Origin: Cruorifilaria tuberocauda
Lineage: Eukaryota > Nematoda > Chromadorea > Rhabditida > Onchocercidae
DNA: 64,000 bases
NCBI GenBank assembly: GCA_013365365.1
Contig: JABVXU010000060.1
Span: 124,001-188,000 of the forward strand
Reading direction: 5' to 3'
Shown: piece after piece, positions 10,773-23,997 of the stretch
Layout: each line of letters begins with the position of its first letter
Numbering within the stretch: position 1 is the stretch's first letter
Notes under the pieces: model-generated
Seen by the model: only the letters and a program-made list of their open reading frames with translations
Told to the model about the DNA's origin: nothing
Database searches by the model: none
Made by a program: the position numbers and the translations under genes

Positions 10773-13409
10773 TCATTTTGTTATTTCTTCTTCATTGATT
10801 CTCCTTTCTCTTCCATTAAACTCAAATTTACCTTTAAGTTTTCCTCTTCCTCTTTGCACCTGTCGCTCTATTTTCTCTCCTTTCGTTTTCCCAATCAAAT
10901 ATTCCCTTTCACTCATCACTCGATCAAAATAGGATTTTGAAATCACGTCAAACGATTTTTGATTACTATCCGATTGTACTTGTGATTGTAATGTTAACTG
11001 AAAATATTATCAATGACGAAATACTGATAATCGATGATAGTTAATACCACTTTTTCTACTTATCAATAGTGATATTACGGGGAGATGAAGAAGAGATGAA
11101 AAGCAACAAACTTGTCCACCAATCCAAGCCATATAATTTAAATTCTCGATCCCTTTTACACTTTTAATCTGCTTGATTTCTTGTCCATTGCTAATTAGGC
11201 CATTAGAGGAAGTCTAAAATATATTTACAATCAAATACATGCAAAATTTATATCATCAACTATCTACCTTTTCCTTTTTCATTAAATTGTCAATTAAATT
11301 TTATTAAATTAAATATCGACCTTTTCCTAAATGCTAGCATTTCTTCAAACAGAAACGATACGAGAAAAAATTTTATAATATTCTAGGAGCCAAAATTACA
11401 GTACAAAAAGAAAAGAGTGTACTCACACTATCATCTTTCTTCGCTTTCGCTGCAATAGTTTCACGTGGATCATGAAATTTCGGGATAGCTGCTCGACTAG
11501 CATTTAATTCTTTTTGGCTGAATTGTCGACCACCTTTCACTTCCGTGATAGCATCTCGATGTTTTCCTAATCATTTCAACTCTTTCATTAGAAAATATAA
11601 TCACAAGTAAAATAAAAATCGTAGGAAGCATGAAATGGGAAATGAAATGAATAAGTATCGGAATGAATAATTTAATTTTTCAAATTCAATTCCTCATTGC
11701 TTTCTCGTCATTTTTCGCCTTTTGCAAGGAACTCACCAAATAATTGACCGTTTTTAGCATTCGGATTTGCTTGCGACCAAATTTTTAATATACATTCGCT
11801 AGTCTGATCGCCAACAAGTTTGTTGATATCCTTTTTCTTTTCACCCTCCTAAAATAAGCCTCTATCTCAGAATTCGCTAGAAATTTACGGATTAATCCCA
11901 ACTTTAAGTAAATTTAATTTTCAAAAATGTACTTCATGCGCATGATAGGTTAAAAAGCAATCATCAATTGGTCTGAGTGATACTATTTTAAAGAACGGAA
12001 TACATTTATTTTGAATTTTATTTTGGATCAGGAAATTATTAGGATTATTTACCCATTTACAGTATGGCGCTTCATGAATGCACATCTTCATTTAATTTAG
12101 TAAGTAATTGACGAATCAGCTAATTCGATGTTTAATTATCTGATCAGTCACTCTAACTTGATCAATTCATTTATCATTTACTCTAGCTTGATTAGAGCAT
12201 AATCGATACAACTCAGCTGTCATGTTTGACGACATGATTTTCAGCTTGAAAGATACAAATTACAAAATATCATATGTAATGAAATTAACTAATTACCATG
12301 TTAGTTTTGATGCTTTCAAATTTTGATTGATCTAAGGATGAAAATTTTTAAATACATAAGAAAACATTTGAATTATTACAATGTTTCTCATAAAAAGAAT
12401 TATTTGAAAAAAAAACAAAATAAAATATTTAAAGAATTCCTCGAAAAAGAAGAAGAAAAGGAATGAATGAACGAATTATTCATTACTTTATTTCTTATAG
12501 CTTTTCATTTACTTACTTTATCCTGCACTTTGATAGCATGCTCTCGAATTCCACCAAATGGTGTAAGACCTGCTTGAGATGCAAGCTCTTTATCATGTAA
12601 TTGAGGACAATTCATCCATGGTACTACACCATCATTACTTTCACTTAATTGTTTACTGCATTTGATTGCTATTGCTGGAAAAAAGGAAATCTCCAACATT
12701 ATGCTATTATTAGGTCAAAAGTCAAGATGACCATTTATGTAAAAATATATTCCTGTCATTGTAATTTAAATGATTTAATCAATATATTTATTAAGAATTA
12801 TCAATCTTTTCATTTTTTTCCAAAATTCGAAGAAAGCAAAATAAACGTGGAAAGTTAAATGAATTTTTTTTTGCAAAAAGAAAAAAAACTTTAAAAAGAA
12901 AAAGTACTCATTAAATTTCAATTTGGGTTTAATTCATTAAAATATATCTAAATCTCGAAAAATTCTTTAGTTCGAAAAAAAAATTTAATCGATAAGTAGG
13001 TAATATTTAATGGTAGATTATTAATGAATTGAAAAAATTTTTTTCTCAATTTATTTTCTGAACTTATAAAATCAAAATGAAGCTTACTGGCATTTCGAAT
13101 GGCACCAAAACCGCCGGTACCTTTTTGGCTAGCATATTTATTCGAACCATATTCCCATGGAATTACACAAGGAAGAATGATTTTACGGCGATGTTTAATT
13201 TCTTGTTGTTTTGCATATTCCTGTAGCGTAATGTATCCGTTGAAATAAAGGACGCAAAAGGTACAGTGCATAAAATTGTAAGGCAAACGATGTTGACCAT
13301 GGCTGTTCAGTAAATGATGATGATATTGTTGTTGATTGAAGTTTGAATGATAATGATGAGAAAATCTCATTGGTTTATCATGGTAATGATAATGATTCGA
13401 AAAGATCAT
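10773..13409 (-). CDS. Calponin-repeat (CLIK) protein lacking a CH domain
   Basis: Six exons on the minus strand, all in phase: 13088-13409, 12517-12674, 11737-11848, 11427-11566, 11112-11213, 10773-10997; 352 aa if it starts at 13409. Two calponin-like repeats are visible: residues about 83-106 (IPWEYGSNKYASQKGTGGFG) and about 125-152 (core ELASQAGLTPFGGIRE). Such 23-residue repeats bind and stabilise F-actin in calponin, transgelin and nematode UNC-87. The later exons (KKKDINKLVGDQTSECILKI, a degenerate GGRQFSQKELNASRAAIP, and a basic tail) are not classical repeats. No calponin-homology domain is seen here or upstream. The first 60 residues are His/Asn/Gln-rich and low complexity; a good acceptor (CTACAG) inside this exon at about 13220 suggests that the true N-terminus may come from an upstream exon I could not find. 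The start is therefore uncertain; the repeats are not. Confidence 0.8.
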
Positions 13410-16400
13410 GATCGTTTAGCGATGTTAAAATAATGATAATTTATCAGTGAAATAACAAAAAATGTTCCTGTTAGTTTAAAAAAAATTTTTGACAGTCTCC
13501 AAATGATTCATTATTTTTCTAATACTATAAACTTTAGTGAAAGAAAGAAGAGTGGAAGAATTATTCTCAGATCTTGAAATATCTTCATCCGATATTTTAA
13601 CATATTTTCTATATCATTATGACTGATATCACAGAGAATTCTTCAGTTGCGATAATTGAAATAAGATAAATAGTTAAATCATTTAATACAGCTGAAGGCT
13701 AACAATCCAGACAGGAATTATCATGAAATGATTAGTGATTTAGACAGAATGCTCTGAATCGAAATATTTGAGGATGAAAATGTTTGTTGTAACTACAACT
13801 TTGGTAAATACTGGAATAGAGCGATAAGTGGTGAATTGAAATAAAGTTCATAGATCTGAAAGGAAATATTATCAATCAGTCGCTCCAGATGATAATATAT
13901 TTTCAAAACATTTGTTAAATCTTTTTTCTTCTCTTTGCCATGTGACCTTAATACTTCAAAAAGTACTATCTTCCTTCTCTTTTATCTTATGCTATATTGA
14001 TTGATAATATCAATCTTATCTATTTATCAACACGTTTTACTTTTCAATGGCTGTCTGTTTATTTCTACTACATCTCAAAGTGTACGTGAGTGTGTACGTT
14101 GTGTTTACGTATGTGTTTGTATATTAAAAAATGTTAGCAATTTTTGTTCTCTTGAAATAAGGAACAAATTTTAAAGCATTATAAACTAATCCACCAATCC
14201 TTAAATCGAAGTTTCAAAGGAATTTATAAAACGGAATGGAACGGAAGTGATTAGTAATGCTTAATAAATTACATTTTACAGGCATTAGCAATAATATCAT
14301 TTTTGGAAGAATATCTTTTGTTTCATTTCTACTAATTATACTTAAATATTTGCTAACAAGTGAAAATTTTAGCATTAACTACTGTATTCGAATAAAAATA
14401 ACTCACGTAAAAATCTTCCTGAATGATTGGCGTACAGGTAGAAAGAAGAATGAATGATGCAACAGGAAGAAAAATAAATGCAAACAAAGTTTTACTTCAC
14501 TTTCATTTCTTGAATTTTAGTCCTTGTATATTGCTTTGATTTTCAAGTTAAACTGTGAATATAATTTAGAATATAACGTATCCATCATGACGATACTAAG
14601 CAATATTATTTAGGATCAATTTAAAATCATCTTAAACATCTAACATTAAATAAATCGATCAATTTGAATTAATTTTGTTCTAGACTCAGAAACTCAAAAA
14701 TCAATTCTTATTTGAATGTTTGGAATATTAGAGGTTATTTTAAAATATTTGAATATTTAAAGGAAAAATTTCTTATCCTGTAAACAATTACAGGTAAAAT
14801 ATAAAGAACTTCCTTATTTGTAAACATTGTAAATAATTACAAGTAAACAGTTAAGCGATTATTTGCTCTTGCATTTAAAACGAATTCTGCTTTCTTTTAA
14901 GACTGTAAAGATCAATATTGTTTTAAGTGTCGCAGAGCAATTTTACAATTATGAAATTAATTGAAACAGTGATAACAATTGCTGTGATAGATCTGATATG
15001 GATTACAATACATATATACCTTATCGGTTATATTACTTAGACAAGGTTTATAAAACTTAAATTTATTACACAAATAAGAATTTAAATTTAGAAAATCAGT
15101 GAAATCATGAAATATTCAAATATTGATCGTAGAAAAAAAATTTTATCAGTTTCTTTTACTGATTTTTAATGATTAACGCTTTAATGATTTTTAAAAATTT
15201 TATGTCACTAATAAATATTTGATTATAATTTATTCAAACTTACCGTTTTTTCATCCATTCTGTTATCCGAAAATGAGCGTACTGTATGTTCGATTGAATA
15301 AATTATTTGAAATTTAAATGAATCGTTACTGCTTTAAAGTAGTTTTAATGGAAGAAAAAAAAACACTCAAACAGATTGTCATTTTAGCTTTATCGTTGTT
15401 TTATCATCGAAAATTTTCCACTTCTTTCTATGTTTACTTTCTATTTCGAGAGAATACCAGCAAATATTTGTCACACCTGAATAATACAAAGATATATTCG
15501 TGGGTACATAAGTTTCTTACATAATTTAATTTTTCGAGCGCAATTTTTTGTTTTCTTTCGTCAATAAATGTATTAATGATAAATGACATTATTATGTACA
15601 AAAACGAAATTTTAATCAATTGAAATTATGCTTGCAAAAATGTTTCAAATGATAATAAATTTTTATTATAAAAAATGGAATTTCAATTTATTGGAAAATA
15701 AATTGAAAAAATTTCATTTTAGGAAAAAAATTAAAAAGAACTTGTAGTATCTGTATTGTAGTATTTGTATGTTAAATTTAAATTTTGCAAATTTTATTGC
15801 CATTTTAATAACTTTCTGCTAATATTCATTTAGAATTAAAATCTTGGAAGAAAGAAAAAAATGTTAAAAAGCCGAAAAGTTTAATTAGCTTTAAACGAAT
15901 TATAAAAAAAGGTAAAAATTGAATGCAAAATGATGGAATTGGTTTAAATGATAACTATAATCATTTATTGAATAATTATTTAAGTAATATGTGAAAAATG
16001 ATAAAAGACATAATCTCTGCAAAATTTAAATGAATACAAAAAGAATATCTGAAATTAAAAAAGTATATGGAAAGAATAGTATTATATTTTGTGAATTGTT
16101 TTAAGAATTTACTGAAGATGAATTTTTTACCACTTTTTATTCTATAAAAGTTCGAAAGAATTGAAATAAATTTGAGATAAGTTAGAATTAAAGTAATTGA
16201 GCCGTAAATTAAAAAAAGAAGTAAACTGAAATATATGATGAAAAAATGATTGATTGTTGTGATATGGTAGAATGGATAATTTCAGTGAGATAATGATTTT
16301 TACAATCATGATGAACCTGTAATAGAGAGATAAATGAATGATTACTGTGACAATGGTAAGGATGAATGAAATCCATAGAAATGTTATTACTCATTATGGA

Positions 16401-19154
16401 AGAAAATTTTTTGAAACTTTTCAAGCCTAAACTTACAAGCATATATCACTGCATTAGGAAAATCTTTTTAGATCGAAAAAAAAATGAATTAATTACCTAA
16501 AGAATAAATTTATATTGAATGTTAAATTTATATAAATTTATATTGGATGCTCAAAATTCTGAAAGACAGTAATAAATAAGATAAGAAAGTAATAAATAAG
16601 GTTATCAATGAGTAAAGCTAAAAAAAGACCACACTGATAACATTTATGAAGTACATCTATCAGTTTATCAATCTAATCAAATACATTGATAATAGTGAAA
16701 TTTCATTGAAAATATTAAGAATTTTATTTGTTTCTAAAATGACTATTTCAAATTAAAAAAAAAAACACTCACACTTTTATTATTTTTATTTACCATACTT
16801 TTATTATTTATAGGAATTTTCGATACTATAAAGATGAAAGAACAAAGTAAAAATTTACTAAGCTCTTTATTAATTAATTAACAACTCTAATTGGCTTAAA
16901 CAACTGAGAATACGTCAGAAACATTAACAATAAAAACCTCTTTCCACACTTTTGCGGCAAATTTTATGTGAGCAAATTGAGATTGACAATAAAATGCATT
17001 CTAAATCGATCACAACAACATGCTTCTTCCATTCTTTTGAAAATATTAACTTTGTCAGTGAAATATTGATTAGCTTTTTCTAAAACGGAATTTGCAGCAG
17101 CTAAATATCGAATAATTAATAGAAGTGTTATCAAAGTTATTAAGCATTCAAGCATCTTGAAATGAGAAAAAATTTCCATTTAAGGAAAAATATAGGGAAG
17201 AAGAAGGTTAATTTATTATAGGTGAATCTGAATTGCAGTTCGCATTATTTAAATGAAAGATAAATTTTTGAAAGCGTAAAAGATAAGCTCTAAAAAATAA
17301 AAGATTAGCTTTGAAGTATAACCGAAGCCCTAGACCATGAAAATGATTACGACCATTTTGCAAGAGCTTTCTTTGATGAAAACATATCAAACAGATGTTC
17401 TGGAAGATGAAATTCAGAATTTTAGATAGCTAAGATTAAAAAAAATGCTTTTATCATTTTAGATAAACTAAATTTAATCTGTAAAATATCTCTTAACGGA
17501 ATACTTTTAAAAATTTACCTAAAAAATCACGTTGAAAGGTTGAATTGAATTTGAAATTGATTGAAAATTGAAAATTTTTAATCAGTTTTGAGTTTAAATT
17601 AAAATTTGTAAGTTGTATATATAAATGTGCTTCATTAAAATTTCAAATTCAAAATTTTAGCAAATAATTGAAATTCAAGATAAAAACGAGAATAGTTAAT
17701 TTTAATTAATAATAAGTCTAATAAATCATTGATTATGAAATGAATCAATAAGCAACCTCAGGCTTTTTTTAAATCATCTTATACTAGTAATAACCTTCAA
17801 TTTTCGTTGAAATGTTTATTCCATTTAAAGTTCCATTCATCGTTACTTACTCATAGCAGTCACTGCCATTTAACAAGTTCAATAACCTCAACCAATTTCA
17901 ATTTATCCATCCTTTTTGTTATATTTTCAATCCTTTAATTTTAATTCTTCACCAATTCTAATTTATCAAAACTATTCAAATTATATTTTTTGTTATTTAT
18001 CAAATCATTTTGCACTAAAATGATTACAATCATTTTAAACTGAAGGAAAAACAATACGAAAACTGATTAATTCCATTATGATATTGCTAAAACATAAATA
18101 TTATGAAATTTAAGTTAATTTAAATTAAGTTAAATTTCGTTAACAGTTTATTAATTTAAGGAATACTAAAATAATAAAGAATATAAAAAAGAAAATGATA
18201 TAAGTTAAAATAAAATTTGATAATTGTGTAAATGATTTTTAAAATGAAAATTGAAATGAGAAAAGATATAGTGAATTAATAGTGCTGAGAAATGTTTTTT
18301 CGTTTTTTTTGAAATCGATAAGAGATGTGAATGTAATGAAATGTGCACAAATAATTACATGCTTACATCCGTCCAACATGAAATTTCTTCGTTCTTTAGT
18401 CTATGCTAGCAAAATTTTGAAGTTTAATTAATTTTATGAGATTTGATAAATTGCTTAATAAGACGGATGCAGAAAAATAGTTAATTTATTTGACAACCAA
18501 GTAAAATTTTAATTAATTAATTGGTTAGAATTTTATTGACAGCTAATTAATTTAGGGAATAACTGGATGATGGTGAACATGAATTGAAAATTATATTCCT
18601 TATTACTTGCCAGTTTATTGCTAATAAAAAATTTTAATCAATAATATGAGCAAATGATGATGATTATTTAGGATGATTTAGGATGATTTAATTAGAGATG
18701 ATAATTCAGAATGATAACGAAATTATACTTTACGGATAAATCATTTTTACAATGTATAAAGCTTATAGCTTTCTTATCATTTAATCAAGTGATAAAATAA
18801 ATATTCCAATTGAAATATACGATATATATGATCAGATTAAAGTAACATTCCATTACAATTAGAAAGTTATCAAATTCAGTAATATATAAAAATATAAAAT
18901 CTGATCAGTAATAGCGATAACAATAAAGGTGAGCGTAACAGTTAGATCGATAATAAATAAAATCGATCGTTTTTGATTAAATGATAAATGGAGCAATAAT
19001 ATTTGACCTATTTGAAGTGATTATCCATTCATTACTGGAAATAACCATTCGGAAAGATTGTGATTGTTGTTAGGATGATAAAAGATGTTAGGTGAAATTT
19101 CGTTCAGCGATTTAAACTGGTTTTTCTGATGACAAAGATGACGATGAAGTTAAA
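13410..19154. other. Long intergenic region, one weak ORF, no supported gene
   Basis: About 5.7 kb of AT-rich DNA with small direct repeats, for example AGTAATAAATAAG twice at 16568-16600 and a doubled AATTTATATTG-ATG word near 16507-16550. The only open frame with any gene-like character is the short one listed at 16964-17155. Confidence 0.5.
16964..17155 (-). CDS. Possible small secreted or membrane-anchored protein (weak)
   Basis: Single open frame of 63 codons plus stop (71 if the in-frame ATG at 17179 is used). It begins MLECLITLITLLLIIRYLAA, a good signal peptide or membrane anchor, followed by a short mixed-charge segment with a CCC cluster. There is no recognised family, no introns and no clear poly(A) signal. 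Chance hydrophobic frames are common in AT-rich DNA, so this is only a candidate. Confidence 0.2.
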   Translation of the reverse strand: MLECLITLITLLLIIRYLAAANSVLEKANQYFTDKVNIFKRMEEACCCDRFRMHFIVNLNLLT

Positions 19155-19338
19155 TGAAGAAAAAAAGAGGAAAAAGAAACTGAGAAGAAGGAGATCAGGA
19201 ATTGAGAGGGAGGGAAAGGAATCGAAAAGGAGGAGAAGGAAAAGGAATCGAGGAGAAGAAGAAGGAAAAGGGGAGGGAGGGAAGGGAATTGGGGAGAAAG
19301 GGGAGGAGAAAAGAGATTGGGGGGAAGGAGAAGGAATC
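19155..19338 (+). repeat. Purine-biased, G-rich tract with G-quadruplex motif
   Basis: About 180 bases that are almost entirely A and G on the plus strand, with very few pyrimidines, in otherwise AT-rich sequence. Units such as GGAGAAGGAAAAGGAATCG recur. At 19270-19286 four G-runs occur close together (GGGGAGGGAGGGAAGGG), matching the canonical G-quadruplex pattern, with a further G-run at 19291-19294. Such a strand-asymmetric tract can also form H-DNA. All three frames here translate into low-complexity Lys/Arg/Glu/Gly or Pro/Ser/Leu sequence and are not genes. Confidence 0.85.
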
Positions 19339-20627
19339 GTGAAGTTATTTCGTTCATATTTCATTTGTCATCTTCAGTTTTAAGATTTCTCATTTATCTG
19401 TAATTAATGAATTGTATCGTTTGACACATGATAGTGTAAAAAAGGAAGATACCTCATAATAACCAGGTAATTTTTCATCAACTTTTAATTAATTATTTTT
19501 GAATTGTAACTATTCGAATTTATTATTAATTGATGGTAGTTAAATTATTGCTTATTACTATTCATATATTAGGTTGTTCTTTGCATATCTGACGACTTAA
19601 TTAATAAGGTCAAATATCAATACTTAACAGAATAATGAAATGGCTGCCGAAACTTTTCCTTTATTAGATTTAAATTCATTTTCTATTAATTTCACACAGT
19701 CTACATCGCGATGTTAGCCTTACTTTCTTCCTTTTTTCTCACTAAACAAAACTTCACATTCGATTTATTCAGTAATTGCTATATCCACAAGTGAAATATT
19801 TGTGGCCTGAAGATGTTAGAATTTAAGGACCTTAAGATTTCAGACGTTTTTCAGAAAAACTATCTTCCAGATTTTTATCTGGAAGGAGTAATATTAAGCT
19901 GTAAAAGAGAGACTATGTTACGGAAGTATTGCCTGATTTCGGTTTTTGATTAAGTAAAAAGAGGTAGTTATGGAAGGTGAAAGGTTAAGGTTCATCTCTA
20001 TTGAAAATCTGCATTTTTTTCGAAGTTGAAATGTGGCCTCTTAGTTTGGTGATTTCTATACTGGTATGAGTAGTGTCCATAATGATAGATCAGAGGGAAA
20101 TATGATACATTAATGACATAAGCTGGATTCTTTAAGGATGGAAGTAGTGATCGTTGCCTTGAAATTGATTTGATTCACTTCAATTTTTGAATTAACTATT
20201 CATATATATGTATGATTCAACTTTTGTTTCAGATAATGGTATGGTCGAGGTTTCATAGCATTTGTTCGAAAATTCTGCAGAAATTATCTCGTTCACATCT
20301 AAGGTAATCTTGGGAAATTTGTATTTTAATTGGAAATAAGCAAATATATAGAGTACATATAATTCTGTTGTGGATAAGATCATTAGAAAGTTGCATTGGA
20401 AAATAAAGGCTTAAGTTAGATACTTATGAGAATCATTTACCAGAAGCAATATGAGAGATTTTGACAGCTACTTGTTTTGTGACAAATGCTGGTAATTATA
20501 AGAGCTTAAACATAAGTCTCGTTTAACATACATGATTTTTTAAAATCATATCCAAGCATAATTTTTTACCGCAGTAGAAGCAACCTTTATATAACAAGTT
20601 TCATATTTAAATTGTGCAAAATTTTAG

Positions 20628-23600
20628 TGCTTCCTGCCGGACGTGGTTCAGGGCGATCGCCTTTCTTTACTCTTATTATTAAATCACAAAGTCAGTTATA
20701 AACATTTTTCCAAATATATAAAGTATATAATGTTATCAGTCATTATAGAAACTTTTCTTCTAAAGGAAAGCAAGGATCAGCAACTTCTCATTATGCCACT
20801 GCTTCTCCACTTTTAGAAAAACCCAACGTATGTCTTTTCTATTTAATATAAATTTAATTAGCGAATTAAACAATTCACTCTTAAAATGTAAGCTGAAAAA
20901 ATTTTGTAAGTCATAGAAGATGAAGTTTTTCAACTGCGATATTTCTGTTCCAGAATTTTATTGATGTCAATGATGTATCGTTACGGGAACCAGTACCTGG
21001 ACTTTTAGAAGCAAAATATTTAAAGCATACTGTCTTCAAACCGTTCGATACAAAATTAACAATATTGGAAAATGGTCTTAAAATAGCCACTGAACCTCAT
21101 TATGGAATGTACTGCACTGTTGGAGGTTTGTTTAGTTTCTTTAAGGGAGTATAATATTATCAATTTGAGCAAAATGAATATTCAACATAATGCATCATTT
21201 GGTGGTTATACACTTTATGGGCATTTTAAGATGATTTCCTGAAAATAGAATATTTTGCCGTTGGTCAAGCTATTCATAATACACTGTTTTTTCTGAAATT
21301 TTGTTTTCAGTTTATCTCATTTCACAATTTTTTATGATATATCATTACGAATTTTAAAATGAATTTGCAGTTGCCATAGATGCTGGCTCACGTTATGAAG
21401 TTGGCTATCCCTTCGGCACTTCTCACTTCATCGAAAAACTTGCTTTCACGGTGTTTTCTTGCTCAATTAATTTGTTTTTCAGTTACTATAAAATTTCATT
21501 GTTGGATTGATATGATATTTATTCTCCGATACCCCCTCTCCCAGTTTTTTTAGTTCTCCATTAAAAGTTTTTATAAAACGTGATTATCTGTTATCTGTAC
21601 ATAAATTCCAAAATGCTTTATATGTGAACAGTAGCTATCATATATTTGAAATAAATAAATGGTAGAATTGAATAAATTTTGTTACAGGGTACACCATCTT
21701 TTCCAAGTAAGGAAGATCTGTTTCGTTTATTGGAACGGCGTGGCGCTTTAATCGATTGTCAATCAACGAAAGATACATTCATCTATGCATCGTCATGCCA
21801 AGTTGATGGTTTCCCTGATATAATAAGGTTGATTGCTGATTCTGTGCAAAGGCCGATTATTAACTCAAGTGATGTAAGATATTAATGCTAAATATCAACT
21901 ATTGAAGCAAGCAATTTTTATGACTTCTGTTGAAGCAGAATTTTTCCTTTCTGCTAGAATTAGAGTAAAATAATAATAAGATTTTATAGATAGAAGATGC
22001 TCGATTAATAATTGATTTCGAAAATAAAGATATGAATTCAAAACCCGAATGCGAGCCTTTGCTCACCGATTGGATACATGCTGTAATTTTTTTAATATTT
22101 TGATAAATTAATAAAATTGCACGAATTTTGAACAGATTGAATTGCAATGCATTAAATGAATTAATTTGAATCGGTTTGGATTGAATTATGATCCTGTATT
22201 ATAAGGTTGGTATGCGAAGATTTTCTTTTTGCAGGCTGCTTACAAGAATAATACTTTGGGTTTTACCAAATATTGCCCTGAAGAAAGCATAATGAACATA
22301 AATCAAGAACATATTTATACGTACATGAAGCAATACTATAAACCAAATCGCATAGTCGTTGCCGGTAAGAATTTCATTTCTTTGACTTGCCGTAATTATT
22401 TCTCATTACCAAATCTTTTCTTTTGTGTTAAAGATCTTGAGGGAAACATTGTTTTATGATTAAAACCTAATAGACTGTTATAAGGGAAACAGGATTGTAT
22501 TTTTTATTTATTTGGATTGAATTTTGGAGGATTGAAGTTTTGTAAAAATTATTCCTTTTCTATCGCGAAAATATTCTTCTGTTAAGTATTTTTGCATGCA
22601 ATTTTTTATATGAAAGACAGCTTTTGTGATAATTTAATGGATATAACTTTCTAGCTGAATACATCATACTCAACAAACGTTTTTTTTAATTTTCAGGTAT
22701 TGGTGTTGATCATGATGCTTTAGTTTCTTTATCCCGAGAACTTTTTGATGATTCAAAAACAGCTTGGGCGGAAGATTCCTCACTACTTCTTGAACAAGAG
22801 CCTCCAACAGACGACTCGCTCGCACAATATACGGGTGGAGAAAAACTTGTAAGCTTACTCTGAATACATACGCCAGTTTTAGCTCACGCTATCATAGAAT
22901 ATAATTAAATGTTATTCAGAATTTTAAAAATATTTGAAGGTGCAAAGTCAAAACGAGAAATTTTTATTCCAGGTCACAAAGGATCTCAGTTCCATGGCTC
23001 TTGGTCCAACCCCATATCCTAACCTTGCTCACTTTGTTCTTGGTTTCGAAAGTTGTGGATATCTTGATGATGATTTCGTAGCATTCTGTGTTCTGCAGTC
23101 ATTAATGGGAGGAGGAGGTAGTTTCAGTGCTGGTGGACCTGGTAAAGGAATGTATACGAGATTATACGTTGACGTCTTAAATAAGTAAAAGTTTATTTAC
23201 GACATTTTCATGCCTTATGCTAAACTTCATTGTACATTTTTCTTAAAAATGTTGCTGGACATAATTGCACATATTGTTGAATTCCAGGCACCACTGGATG
23301 TATAATGCAACAGCTTACAACCATGCTTACAAGGAGTCTGGAATTTTCCACATTCAAGCGTCTAGCGATCCATCGCGGGTTCAATTGTTTAGCATGTTTG
23401 CTGATTTTTTTCTAATATGCGCATAACTTATTCTCTTCAAATCAATTTTTAGATTGACGAAACAGCTAGAGTGGTATTAGAACAATTTTTGCGGCTGCCT
23501 GAAGGAGTAGAAAAAGAAGAGTTGTCTCGAGCCAAGACCCAGTTAAAGAGTCAGTTAATGATGAACTTAGAAGTGAAACCCGTTATGTTTGAAGATTTAG

Positions 23601-23997
23601 CTCGACAAGTTCTGGGGCATGGTTACAGGCGAAAACCAAGTGAATATGTTGAAAGAATCGGTAACTACTATTTGTATTTTTAGCTGTAAAAATTTATTTG
23701 AAGTACGCATTAATTAATGTAACTGTGACTTTAATTAGTCGAACGCAAAACTTTTAATAAAGAAGTATAAGTTCATTTTATATCACAGATTATTAACCTA
23801 TTCTTAATAATAGTCATTTATTAGATCAGATAACAAATGATGATATCAAAAGGATAGCAGAACGTATGCTGTCAAAACGTCCTTCAATTGTTGGTTATGG
23901 TGATATCAAACGTATTCCACGTTATGAATTAGTTGATAAGTGTGTGGCAAAGAGACAGCTAGGAGACCTCAAAGCGAAGGGATTTTTTCGGTTTTAA
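20628..23997 (+). CDS. mppa: Mitochondrial processing peptidase alpha subunit (M16 family), 5' end unresolved
   Basis: Twelve exons in phase: 20628-20690, 20766-20827, 20954-21125, 21371-21450, 21688-21873, 21990-22082, 22235-22364, 22697-22848, 22973-23184, 23288-23378, 23453-23660, 23825-23997; 539 aa without the first, unidentified exon (presequence start). With the beta subunit, MPP removes matrix-targeting presequences. Alpha-type features are clear. The zinc-binding HxxEH of catalytic M16 enzymes is degenerate (SHFIEKLAF). The alpha-specific glycine-rich loop is present (QSLMGGGGSFSAGGPGKGMY). The flanking AAYKNNTLGFTKYCPEESI and the second M16 domain (GPTPYPNLAHFVLGFES onward) are typical. 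The N-terminal exons encode a basic, Ser-rich segment (GRGSGRSPFF) consistent with a mitochondrial presequence. Length matches the family. It is the first gene of the plus-strand series; the next gene starts 3.1 kb downstream. Confidence 0.95.

Noticed and set aside
12296..12335. Possible 35-base exon in the calponin-repeat gene
   Set aside because: It has acceptor and donor-like ends, but the flanking exons are both phase 0 and a 35-base insert would shift the frame.
19104..19383. Three overlapping open frames of 81-86 codons on both strands
   Set aside because: All are translations of the purine-rich tract into low-complexity Lys/Arg/Glu or Pro/Ser/Leu strings; stop codons are rare there only because of composition.
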